From NCBI RefSeq assembly GCF_003171515.1, contig NW_027093989.1, forward strand, positions 1 to 39,563: a DNA stretch of 39,563 bases, in the 5' to 3' direction. The notes under the pieces are model-generated. The model had not been told where the DNA came from. It made no database searches and saw nothing but the letters and a program-made list of their open reading frames with translations. Below are positions 29,217-39,563 of the stretch, piece after piece (within the stretch, counting starts at the first letter, position 1; every line of letters starts with the position of its first letter). A program made the translations under genes and the position numbers. Source of the DNA: Pyrenophora tritici-repentis (lineage: Eukaryota; Ascomycota; Dothideomycetes; Pleosporales; Pleosporaceae).

Positions 29217-29417
29217 TGTAGGGGTTGACACACAATAGTGTAAAGGCACTAGTACACTGCAATAGTTAGGATGCCTCTAATAAGTGAGATTGTGTGTACA
29301 GATCTATATACAAGTACGAGGGGAACTTTATTATTCCTCGCACGGGCCAACTGCCAGCGTGGCACGTGATTGTATGGCACGTGATCGCGTGAGGGATCGT
29401 AGGTTTGATCCATCACA
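29217..29417 (-). repeat. Chromovirus 5' LTR, 201 bp
   Basis: On the minus strand it begins TGTGATGG and ends CCCCTACA, with TG...CA ends. It contains a TATA-like GTATATAGATC and an AATAATAAAG polyadenylation-like word. Its outer edge coincides to the base with the start of homology to cassette A (29418 = 1392), as expected for an insertion boundary. A second LTR was not found, so the limits rest on end motifs and this coincidence. Confidence 0.65.
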
Positions 29418-30130
29418 ACTTCTACTCTTACCTTCTTCTTTCTCTTTTAATAATCTACTTTTCTTTCCTCTCTTTTCTCTTTATCCTTTCTTCTTCTAAT
29501 ATACCTCTTTCCTTATCTACTTCGTCTTAATTTCTAACTATCTTTTTTATACTCTTCTTATTTATTTTCTCTTTTCGTTTACCTCCTTCTTTTCTTTCTA
29601 TCCTCCTATACTTCTTCGATTCTCTTCTTCTTCTTTACTTCTCTCTACTTTTATATTTCTTCTTTCTTTTATCTTATACTTGTTAAACTTCTTCTCTCTA
29701 CTCTACCCTCTCCTCTACCCTTTTTGTGATACCTTACAGCTTACTCTTACTCTCTCTCTCTTCTTTCTCTACTCTCTACTCTTACAATTTACCCTCTGCG
29801 CCCCCTTAATCTATCTTACCTTGATAAAACTCCTCTTCTTACTCTCTTTCTTTGCCTTTACCTCTATCTCTCTTGTATTTTCTTTCTCTACTATTATTTT
29901 GCGTCTACAACTCCGCGCCCTCTCTTATCTATCTACCTCTAAAATATAATATTCTCTTATATTCTTTTCTACTACTCTCGCTTTTGTATTATTATTACCG
30001 CAACGGCCGGCTTCTTGAAACTTAACCTCTTTTCCTCTGCCCTACCCTCTCCCTTCGCCCTTCCGCCTACTCTCAATCCCCTCTTTCTTGCTTTCTATTA
30101 AACTCTCTTGTATTTCCTCCTCCCTAAAAT

Positions 30131-30270
30131 CCCTTACCCTCACTCTCTCCCTTACCCTCAATCTCTCCCTTACCCTCAATCTCTCCCTTACCCTCAATCT
30201 CTCCTTACCTCAATCTCTCCCTTACCCTCAATCTCTCCCTTACCTCAATCTCTCCCTTACCCTCTCCCTC
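30131..30270. repeat. 18-bp minisatellite, about 7.5 copies (cassette B)
   Basis: Units start at 30131, 30149, 30167, 30185, 30203 (16 bp), 30219, 30237 (17 bp) and 30254 (partial). Cassette A has about 3.5, so four units were gained here or lost there. Confidence 0.88.
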
Positions 30271-32123
30271 TACTACTACACCTCCCCTCTTTTCCTCTCT
30301 CAACTTCTTTTACTCCTCTAACTTCCCTTTCCTCTCTCTTGATCTACTTTACTTTCCCTATTTCCTCTTCTTTCTACCTCTTTCTCTCCTACTTACCTCA
30401 CTCCCTACTCCTTCCTTTTTCTCTCCTTCTACTAACCCTTTCGAATTTTTACTTTTAACTCTACTCTCTAACCTTTCTCTTCCTACTCCTTACTCATTAC
30501 CTCTTCTCACCCTTTTTCTCTTTCTTCTCCGACTTTCTTTACTCACTCTACTTCTCTTTTCTACTACCTACTACTCCTCTTTACTTCCTTTCTATACTTC
30601 TTTCTTCTACTACTACCTACTTTACTCTCTCTTACCGCTTTCACTACTTCTACTTCTACTCTTACCCTTTTCTTTACTCTTGCTCTCTTTCTTGCTCTCT
30701 TTCTTCTTCACTTCTACTTCTCATTTTCCTTTTTCTCTCTCTTCCTTTCCTTTACTTCTGCTCTTACTCTCTTATTACTATTCTATTCTCTTATATCTAT
30801 TTTCTTACTTTTCTATATTATATTAACTATCATCTCTCTCTTCTTCACTCTTTCTCTCTTCTTATATCTCTTCTCTTTTTTCTCTTTTACTATCTCTTCT
30901 ATCCTCTTCTATTATCCCTACTCCCTTACCCTTCTTACTCTCCCTAACCCTGTAACCTTTCTTTATTTCTCTACTTCTCTTCTTCTACTACCTACTACTT
31001 CTCTTTACTTACCTACTTTCTTTACTTTTCCTTCTGCGTTTTACTCTCTCTTACCGTTTTTATTACCTACTCCCTCTCTTCCTTTACCACTTCTACTCCT
31101 TCTTAACTTCCTACACTCTCTACTATCTACTCTTTACTCTACTCTTTACTCTACTCTTTACACGCTACTATCTACCCTTATAACACATACTCCTCTTCTT
31201 TATAATACCTTACTTATCTCTTCCTAACACTCCCCTTTCTCTTATATCCTACTTACCTATGAAACCCTCTCTTCGCCCTACCTACTTGTGAAACCTCCTC
31301 TTCCCCCTTACTACTTGTTTCGCCTCCTTGTCTGTCCTATCTGCCCCGTCTGACTTGCTGTACTGCGCCCCCGGAACTCACTCCACCGCCTGCGTTCCTA
31401 TAACCTAATTAATCCTACAATAACTACTCTTACTCCACCCTTTTGTAACACCTTACGGGTCCACCCACCACCCCTCTACTCTCTCCTCTACTCTTACTCT
31501 ACCCTCTTTGTGACACCTTACGGCTTACTCTTACTCTCCCTCTTCTTTTCCTACTTCTCCCTTTCTCCTCCTAAATACTTCTTAACCCTAAAAACGGGGT
31601 GTTACTACTTATACGCCCTATCTAACTTCTTTTAACTCCTTACTCTCTACTCTTACACCCTACCCTCTACTTCGCTCTACAACTCTGCGTCCTCTAAACC
31701 TACCTTATCTTATAAAAATTCTATTCTAACTCTCTTTCTAACCCTTTACCTCTACCTCTCTTGTATTTTCTTTCTCTACCCTCCTTTTGCGCCCCTAAAT
31801 CCCCGCCCCCTCTTACCTATTTACCCCTAACATATAATCCTCTCTTATATTCTCTTCTACTACTCTCGCCTTTGCATCTTCCTTACCGCAACCGGCGGCC
31901 TTCTTTAAACTCTACCTCTTTTCCTCTTTTCCTCTGCCCTATGCTCTTGCTTTACGCTTCTGCCTACTCTGAAACCCCTCTTTCTTATTTTCTAGTAAAC
32001 TCTCTTATATTTCCTCCTCTCTAAAACCCCCTATATATTATTTACTATCCACTTTATTATTCTTAACTCTTTTTACTTACTTTCTCTAGTTATCTTCTTA
32101 TACTATAATACCTAACCCTCTTT

Positions 32124-32210
32124 ACCCTCCCTCCTCTCTACCCTCCCTGATCCTCTCTACCCTCCCTGATCCTCTCTACCCTCCCTGATCCTCTCTACCC
32201 TCCCTGACCC
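32124..32210. repeat. 19-bp minisatellite, about 4.5 copies (cassette B)
   Basis: Same unit as at 4041. The first unit lacks GAT. Confidence 0.82.
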
Positions 32211-32240
32211 TTCCTCTCCCTGACCCTTCCTCTCTCTACC

Positions 32241-32674
32241 CCTAACCCTTTAACCGCGCCCTCCACTACTCTCTTACCTCCCTCTACCCTACCTCTTCCT
32301 CTATTAACCCCCCTATTAATACTCTGTTACACTATCAATTTGCGTCTCGTACTATCCAATACTGCCCCGAACAATTCCTCTCCTACCCCTTACATTTCTC
32401 CTGCCTAACTCCCTACTAAATACATAACGAATAACCCTTATACAAATCTACTCTAACACAATCTTAACTGCTTCTTTTTATTTCTCCTCCCCGTCACTAA
32501 CATCTCCCTATTTTGTCCTCGCTTTGCTTATCACCCGCCCTTCGCATATTCCCTATCTATTCCCCTACTATCCTAATTGCCTGTCTTACTACTCTACCTG
32601 CCTAAACTCCTGTTATCACTGCCGTATTAAACTCTACTACCCGCCTTGTCGCTCCTGCTCCTACTGCTCTACCC
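32241..32674 (-). pseudogene. Decayed TLH relic 1, cassette B copy
   Basis: Counterpart of 4161-4595 with one G/A difference near 32608 and small indels. The relic therefore predates the cassette duplication. Confidence 0.68.
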
Positions 32675-33039
32675 TCCTCTCTACTATATCTCCTCTTTAT
32701 TACTGCTCTTTGCTGCTGTCTATCTCCTTGTCCGCTTGTCTACACACTAAAAATCTCTCCTCCTCTTCTTTATATCTCTCTTCGCCTCCTTGCCCCTCCA
32801 AATACTTTTCTAATACTCGCCTTCTATATCTTATTACCCACTCTTTCCCCTCTACATACTACCTAACGAATTGCTCTTCTACCTTATTTTGCCTGTAATC
32901 TAATCCTCCTTTATCTCCTTATGAATATTTTTATTCTTCTATTCATTTCTTACCTATCCCTCTCTTCATTCTGTAACCCTAACCCTTTCTTCCTTCTATA
33001 CCCCTAACCCTGTCTTATCTACTATAAATCCTCTTCTCC

Positions 33040-33463
33040 CCTTTAACCCCGCCCCCTAACGCTTTCCTACCTCCCTCTACCTAAACGCTGCCCTAATAAA
33101 CCCCCCGTGAATACTCCTTTATACTGTTAATTTGCATCTCTTACCTTCTAATACCGCCCCTAACAATTCCTTTCCTACTCTACCTCCCACCAAAAACGCC
33201 CCTAATAACCCTTAAACTGAATCGGCTCTAAAACAATCGTAATCGCTTCTTTTACACTTCCCCCTCCCCTCACCAACATCTCCCTATATTTTCCTCGCTT
33301 CGCCCATTATCCGCCCCTTTGCATATTCCCTATCCATTCCCCTACCATCCTAATTCCCTACCTCACTACTCTACCTCCCTAAACTCCTGTTGCCGCTGCT
33401 GTATTCACCTCCGCCACCCGCCTTGTCGCTCCTGCTCCTGCTCCTGCTGCTCCAACCCTCCCT
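33040..33463 (-). pseudogene. Decayed TLH relic 2, cassette B copy
   Basis: Counterpart of 4961-5385, differing by two one-base C-run losses. Confidence 0.7.
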
Positions 33464-34815
33464 GCCCTCCTCATCTCTCCTCTCCACCACATCCATCCTT
33501 CCCCTCTCTCTCTTCTGTTCCTCTCTCTTCTTTCCTTTCCTCTTCATCTATTTCTATCTCTCCTTATTTTTAATCTAATTTACTCGCTTTTATCACTTAA
33601 TCTATATAACATCTACTAAATACCCTAACTCGGAAACTTTTCCTATTGCCACTATATCTTCTCTCTTCTTCCCTTTACCTCGGCCTATACCCTTCTCTGC
33701 AATAACCTCTGTTGTTTATTGTTCTCCTCTATTATAAACGGCTGACTCTAATAAAACTCTCTTATTAACCTATTCGTTTCTGTACACCCTAACCCCTACT
33801 TGCTCTAAAACTGTCTTACGAATCCCTCTATTAAATTTACTTTAACTCTCTGTTCTACTAACCTCCTATCTATCCCTATGCTACTCTATTCTTGCTTCCC
33901 TATACTAATCCTAACAACCTTGCTATAAATACCCTCGAAACTAACAATCTTTTATATCTGCTGTCTAATCTCCTCCGTATCTATTATCTTCTTATTGCTT
34001 GTATACACACGTTATACCATTCGCTATACTAAACACAACCTAAATACTTCTTCAACTATCTCCTTTGCCTACTACCTCTTAGTTCTCTAATACTGTTGTA
34101 TATTGTGTCGGCTCTGTCCTTCGCCTACCGCCGTCTATATACCGCATCGCATTATCTACTACCCTATATACCTCTATCACTATTCTGCGTCGGTAAACTT
34201 AAACTCTACCTACTGTATGCACGTCCAACACGGCCTGCCTCGTCTTACTACTGTTGCTTAAATACCCACTATGCATTATTGTACTGTACCTTAACTCTAT
34301 CCTTATCCTTATTACTACTGCTGTTCTTGCTACTCTCTCTTTACTTGCTCTATATTTTCTTTACTTCTCTTTCTATTTTCTTTACTTCTCTTTCTATTTT
34401 CTTTACTTCTCCTTCTTTCTCTTTATCTTTTGCTTCTTATGTCCTTCTCTATAAACTTCCTTATCTTTCTCTCTCTTTCTTCTTTCTACCTATCTTCTAT
34501 TCCCTTTACTATACTCCTCTTAAATTATATCGGGTTTCTTTTATTCTTCTTTCTTTTCTAACATCTCTTTTTAATATTATTGAAACATAATCTCTTATAT
34601 CTTTTTTATTTATATCTTCTTCTTATGACTCTACTTTTATATAAACTTAATCTTTTCTTCTATCTTCTTATTAATGTATTCCTAATAACTTGCTCTGTCT
34701 TCTACTACAATCCTAATCCTTAAATCCTACTTAATTCTATGCTTGATTTCTTTCTTAAACACTATCTAATATATACTACAAACTATACCTGTTTTACCTA
34801 CCTCATCTATCGATT

Positions 34816-37730
34816 ATGAATCTCACCAACTTTATACTCTCTCTTTTCGAATCTTTCTTTTCTTTGCTTTATACCTGCATACTTATTTTTAACATAAATA
34901 ACTCTTCTTTAAACTTTTGCTCTTACTATACCCTTACTGTGCTTATTACTCTTACTACTGTTACTATCTTTGCCTCTATTATAATTACTCTTGCTTCTAC
35001 CACGGCTACGGCTGCTATTCTTGTAACTTTTCCTTCTATCGCGACTATCACTCTTACTGTCTATTCAATTACGGTTACGGGTTCTACTATTGCAACTCCC
35101 GCTGTTCCTGCCGTCCTTGCTGCTTTTAACATGCTCGTTATTACTCCTACGGCTACTACTACACCTGTGTTTACTGCCGCTTCTACAAATATCGCCACTG
35201 CGGCCCCTACGCTTCCTATTCTTGCTATCCACTCCGTCCTTGCTGCTCTCGCCATTCCAGCTGCTCCTGCTGTCCTCGCTGCTCCTGCTCTCGCTAATTA
35301 CGCTCCTACTATTTCCGCCCTTACTGCTCTTACTCCTGCAGCTTTTACTCTTAATGCGCCTACTCCTACGGTTACTGCTCTTATTGCTGCTACTCTTAAT
35401 GCTCTAGCTCTCACTGCTATTGCTCTCGCTACTCTCGCTATTCTTGCTACTACTACTGTCCCTGCTGTCGCCAACCTCGCTTCTATCGCTATCCTTACTG
35501 CGACCACTCTCCCTGCTCCTATTATTTTCGCTGCTTGTAACACCCTCGTTGCTGCCGCCTTTAAAGCTCCTACCCTTGCTACTCCTGCTATTCTTACTGC
35601 TCCTGCTCCTACGGCTCTTACTTCTACGTCCTGCTCTTGCTACTCTTACTCCTACCGCTCTTACTCCTCCGCATTCCGCAATCCTCCCTATTACTGCTTC
35701 TGCTCTCGCCACTTCCTCTATCTCTACTATCCCCGTCCTTCTTGCTGCTCTCGCTTTCCCCGCTGTTCCCGCTGTCTCTACTGCTCTCTTCTGCCCCTTA
35801 CCTCCTACGCCTCCTCCACCTGCGGTAACTGCGGTTTCGGCGGCCGCTACCGCTCCTCTTGTCGCTGCTCTTACTACCCTCGCTACTTTCGCTTTCCTTG
35901 CTGCTCTTAATATCTTCGCTATCAATCCTACGGCTTCTGTTCTCGCTGCTCCTGATACTCTTACTATCTCTACTGTCCTTACTTTGTCCCTTGTCCTTGT
36001 AACTTGCACTGCTCTTAATATTCTTATTACTACTCCTACTACCCCTGCACCTGTTGCCGCTTCTGCCCCTGCTATCCTTGCTGCTTATAATATCCTTACT
36101 TCTACCTCTTACCTCTTACAGCTTATATACACCTCCGGCTACTGCTATTGCTACTGCTACTCTCCTACTTTCGCTATCCTCGCTACTCTTACTGTCCTTA
36201 CTATCCTCGCTGTTCTTACTATCCTCGCTGTCCTCATTATCCTCGCTGCTTCCGCTGTCCTTACAATCCTCGCTGTCCTCGTTGTCCTCGCTGCTTCCGC
36301 TGTCCTTACAATCCTCGCTGTCCTCGTTGTCCTCGCTGCTTCCGCTGTCCTTTCTACCCTTACTGCCCTTACTATCCTCGCTGTTCCCGCTGTCCTTGCA
36401 ATCGCTACAATTAACTTAATAGTTAATTCCCTTGCCGTTCGCCCCTTTCTTGCGCTGCCCTTGTTGCTCTTACTGTCCTCGCAATCATCGCAATCACCTT
36501 AATTACCTTAATTGCCTCTATCCTCGCGGCTACACATCCTGCTCTTACTGCTCTTGCTACTCTTACTTCTATCGCGCCTGCGGCTCCTGCTTTCCTACTC
36601 TCGCTATCCTCGCTTCTCTCACAGCTGATCCCGCTATCCCTACTATCCCCGCCGTCCTCGCTGCTCTCGCTGCTATCGATATCCTCGCTTCTGCTCCTCA
36701 CTCCCCACCGCTCCTACTACGCCTGCGGCCGCTATAACTACTTCTGCCCCTGCTCTTGCTTTCCCTACTGCTCTCGCTGTCCCTGCTGTCCCCCCACTGC
36801 TCGCGCTACTCTCGCTGCTTCTCACTTCCTACCGCTGCTACGGCTTCTACAACTCCTTTCGCCGCTGCGGCTCCTGCTCTCGCTGTCCTTACCGTCGTCG
36901 CTGCTCTCGCTACTCGCTCTGTTCTCGTTACTCTCGCTATATGCGCGGCTCTCGATGCTCTCGCTGCCAACGGTACCTATCATGTCGCTGCTCTTATTTC
37001 TCTCGCCTCTCTCGCTCCCTACGCTCTCGCTACTTGCCATCTCGTTGCTCTCGCCGCCTCGCCTGCCTCGCCTGCCTCGCTCTCGCTACTTGCCATCTCG
37101 TTGCTCTCGCCTGCCTCGCCTGCCTCGCTCTCGTTGCTCTTGCCGCTCTTGCTGCTCTCGCTCTTGCTGCTCTCGCTATCGGAGCTACTCTCGCCGTCGT
37201 CACGACCCTCGCTTTTCCTCCCTGCTCAAGCTGCTATTACTGCTTTCGCTACCTGCCATCAAGTTGCCCTCGCTGTCCTCGCCATCCTCGCCATCCTCGC
37301 CATCCTCGCCGTCGTCGCTGCCCTCGCTATCGCCACTATCGCCACTGTTGCAGCTATTGCTCTCGCTACCAACGCTGCCTGCGCTCTTACTGCTCTCGCC
37401 GCTCTCGTTACCTTCTCTGCCCTCGTCTTTGTCGTTGCTCTCATTGCTCTCGCTGTTGCCGCTGCTTTCGCTACCTCTAATATCTTACTACCCTCGCCTT
37501 CGTCACTACTCTCGCTGCTCTCGCCTTGATCACTGCTCTCGCTGCCCTCGCCTTCGTCGCTACTCTTACTGCTGCTACTATCGTCACTGTTGCTGCTATC
37601 TCTCTTGCTGCTAACCCTGCCTACGCTCTCGCTGATCTTGCTGCTCTTGCCTTTATCGCTGCTTACACTATCCGACCTACTCGAGCTGTTGGAGCTACCC
37701 TCGTCAACGTTACAACTCTCTATATTTCCT
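34816..37730. repeat. 3-bp-periodic GCT/CTC/ACT tract downstream of TLH (cassette B)
   Basis: Counterpart of 6718-9670. It has one fewer 45-bp unit (array about 36243-36353), the same 48-bp duplication with a one-base loss (about 37029-37130), a C/G change near 36972 and a T-run loss near 37487. Its long open frames match those of cassette A because the DNA is nearly identical, so their openness in both copies is not independent evidence of coding. Confidence 0.65.
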
Positions 37731-39563
37731 CTACTCGCCTATTAATCTTGTAATCCAACAAAACTCTCCTGCTAAGTTATTGCTCTCAACCGTCTCTAAC
37801 AATCGCTTTTTTCCTAAAAACTCAAACAACGTCGGCCCTGCTCCTGAATTACTAACCCCGAACTCCTCTAACCGCGCCGTCCATCGGTTTCCTACCTCGC
37901 TCCGCCCTAATGCTATACTTAATAACCCGCCTATTAATACCCCTCTATACTGGCAATCCCCGTCTTGGACTCTCTGATATCGCCCAAAACTATTCCTTTC
38001 CCACCGATTGCATATCTCCTGCGGCACTCCACACCAAAAACAGCCCGAATAACGCTCAAACTTAATTGTCTCTTCCATCCTCTTAATCGACTCCTTGATC
38101 CGCTGGCTCTCCTGTCGCCAACATTGCCGTACGTCGTGTGCGCTCGATCCTTGCCCTACCGCCTCGCATAACCCACACCGGTTTATCCATTGCGCCAGCT
38201 GCCTACGCAGCCACTCGACGTCGGCGAACTCCTGCTGCGCTGCTGTATCAATCTCTGTCGCGGGCCGCCTTGCTCTCGTTGCTGCTGATTAAACGCCTGC
38301 CGCGCCTCTTCTTGCTCCCTCTCCAATGTCTCCGCCTCTTCTTCGTTGCTGCTGCCGCCCTCGGCCACCTCCACCACCTCCATCTCCTCCACCTCCTCCA
38401 CCTCACCTCCTCCATCCTCCTCCATCTCCTCCTCCATCTCCTCCTCCATCTCCTCCTCCTCCATCTCCTCCTCCTCCATCTCCTCCCCGTCGGCTCTCAT
38501 GCATACGTCACACCTCTCCTCTCCCTCCTCGCACCGAGCTCGCTCGGCCTCGCGCCTGTCTAAATACCCGTCCAACATTACCCGTCTACATGTCGCCGCC
38601 TCGTCTATGCCTTCGACGTATGCTCGCACCAACCGCTGCTCCGCCTCCCCTGCTTGTCATCCGCCGCTCGCTGCTCGCCGTCCTGCACCATCATGATGGC
38701 CTCGCTCCGCTCCCCGTCTCGCCCGGCTCGCCCGCTCTCCTGCGCGTAATCCAACACGCTAAACGCCAATCCATGTGGACAATGCACCGGATATCGGGCA
38801 CGTCCACTCCCATGCCCAACGCGCTGGTTGCCACAATCACCCGCTGCTTGCCGCCCATGAACTCCTCCAACATGCTTGCCTTGCCAACCGCGTGGTGATG
38901 ATACGCATGGCACTTGAGCTTCTCGGCTAACCCCTTGACCTTTGGCACTGAGTTGCCGTACACTACAATCTTGCCGCTCTTATACTTTCGGACCTTCTGC
39001 TGTACCATCGCCAACACCGTTGCCTCTACCTCCTGTCTCTTCCTCTCCTTCTCTACCCTTACCACCCGGTACGCTATGTTGCTCCGTGCTGTTGGTGCCC
39101 TAAACATTCTTACCTGCCCACGCTCAAAATGCATTCGCCGGAATAACTCGTCCTCCTCGCTGGTGGCAACGTTGCTGTTAACATGACCATCTGCGTCTCT
39201 ACAGCCACTAGCTTACCTAGCTGCTGCATCTGCTTGCGGAACGTGTACTGCCGGTTTAACACGATATGGCACTCGTCGATAATAATCCGATCTAGCTGCC
39301 GCGTCGCTCGTAGCCGGTTTAAAAACGTTGCAAATTCCTCTCCAACTGCCGACTCGGGCGTCACTAACACCACCGCTGCTGCGTCTGGCGGACGCCGACT
39401 CTGCCACTCTACGCACGATATCCCTAGCTTCTTGCACCGCTGTGCCATGTCGCCACGCAACGCGATCAACGGCACTACCACCACCGTCGTGCCGCCCTGC
39501 TCTGCCACGCCGGCAACATGAACAACAAGCTCTTGCCTGCCCCCGTCGGCATCACCGCTACTA
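37731..39563 (-). pseudogene. TLH copy B, C-terminal half, runs off the window
   Basis: Matches TLH copy A 9671-9963 plus 12703-14261 without hAT1, giving the natural C-terminus (TAG at 37731-37733). It contains Walker A in frame (MPTGAGKS, 39530-39553), DECH, TATLPP, ATSALGMGVDVPD and the zinc-binding cysteines. As sequenced it is split by one-base C/G-run losses near 39505, 39162, 38764, 38648 and 38236 and by a rearranged GGA tract (38400-38420). No clear substitution against copy A was noticed in this stretch, so these breaks may be sequencing errors and the gene could be intact. The 5' part lies beyond the window. Confidence 0.85.
38016..38023. other. Empty target site of hAT1 in cassette B
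   Basis: A single CTCCTGCG in continuous TLH sequence, at the point where cassette A has hAT1 flanked by two copies. Confidence 0.95.

Larger units (their letters stand above)
22076..29417 (-). mobile_element. Ty3/Gypsy chromovirus, 5' LTR present, 3' LTR missing
   Basis: Order on the minus strand: LTR, leader, gag with zinc knuckle, protease, reverse transcriptase, RNase H, integrase with HHCC finger, chromodomain. This is the chromovirus order. The low-coordinate limit is set by the last chromodomain-frame stop; the true edge could be up to about 20 bp lower. At least five frame breaks and one deletion in the integrase tail are visible. The absent 3' LTR shows truncation or recombination after insertion. 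Confidence 0.88.
29418..34815. other. Subtelomeric C/T-rich spacer, cassette B
   Basis: Near-identical copy of 1392-6717. Most differences are one-base losses in T or C runs (near 29545, 30550, 31240, 31440, 31468, 32030, 33260, 33470), plus repeat-number changes, a 21-bp duplication near 34360-34400 and a few substitutions. It lacks the equivalent of 1-1391, including the telomere; the chromovirus LTR abuts the break. No gene seen. Confidence 0.9.

Noticed and set aside
22076..29417. Chromovirus as an intact, autonomous element
   Set aside because: Frame breaks in gag and integrase, loss of most of the GPY/F module and no second LTR. Some one-base shifts may be sequencing errors, but the deletion and missing LTR are not.
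1..39563. tRNA, rRNA or other structured RNA genes
   Set aside because: No cloverleaf with A and B boxes and no rRNA-like blocks were recognised on either strand by eye. A covariance-model search could overturn this.

Overview
This window is a chromosome end of a filamentous ascomycete (Pezizomycotina type; class not determinable by eye). It opens with CCCTAA telomere repeats oriented as a true left end. The window also holds a telomere-linked RecQ-type helicase gene (TLH) that reads toward the telomere, two hAT DNA transposons, a hAT-type foldback MITE, and a Ty3/Gypsy chromovirus. A fungal-style 46-nt intron (GTAAGT ... CTAAC ... CAG) is visible in one transposase.

Layout. 1-114 is the telomere. 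115-9670 is a very C/T-rich, G-poor subtelomere. Its first 803 bases contain no G on the + strand; G then rises inward, and from about 6.7 kb the sequence becomes a 3-bp-periodic GCT/CTC/ACT tract. Two decayed copies of the TLH 3' end are embedded in it (about 4161-4595 and 4961-5385). 9671-21365 (minus) is TLH copy A. Its coding sequence is split by a 2731-bp hAT (hAT1, 9964-12694, intact transposase ORF), a second hAT (hAT2, 14792-18608, itself broken by a MITE), and a second copy of the MITE (19555-19682). Leaving out the insertions and one copy of a 241-bp repeat, about 4.76 kb (about 1.59 k codons) of TLH remains: N-terminal C2H2-like fingers of OrsD/DUF3505 type, a tyrosine-recombinase-like middle domain, a RecQ helicase core, and a cysteine-rich acidic C-terminus.

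21366-22075 is a junction with a short interstitial telomere-like motif and about 540 bp of mostly unassigned DNA. About 22076-29417 (minus) is a chromovirus with gag, PR-RT-RNaseH, integrase, chromodomain and a 201-bp 5' LTR. It carries several frameshifts, one internal deletion and no visible 3' LTR, but keeps a textbook -1 frameshift signal between gag and pol.

29418-39563 is a second copy (cassette B) of the subtelomere plus TLH, in the same orientation. It matches 1392-14261 minus hAT1, so it supplies the empty site for hAT1. The window ends just past the TLH Walker A motif. The chromosome end is therefore a tandem array of [G-poor spacer + TLH] cassettes, comparable in layout to yeast Y' arrays, into which transposons have nested.

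Caution: cassettes A and B differ mostly by one-base homopolymer lengths with few substitutions, so some frameshifts may be long-read consensus errors rather than real decay.
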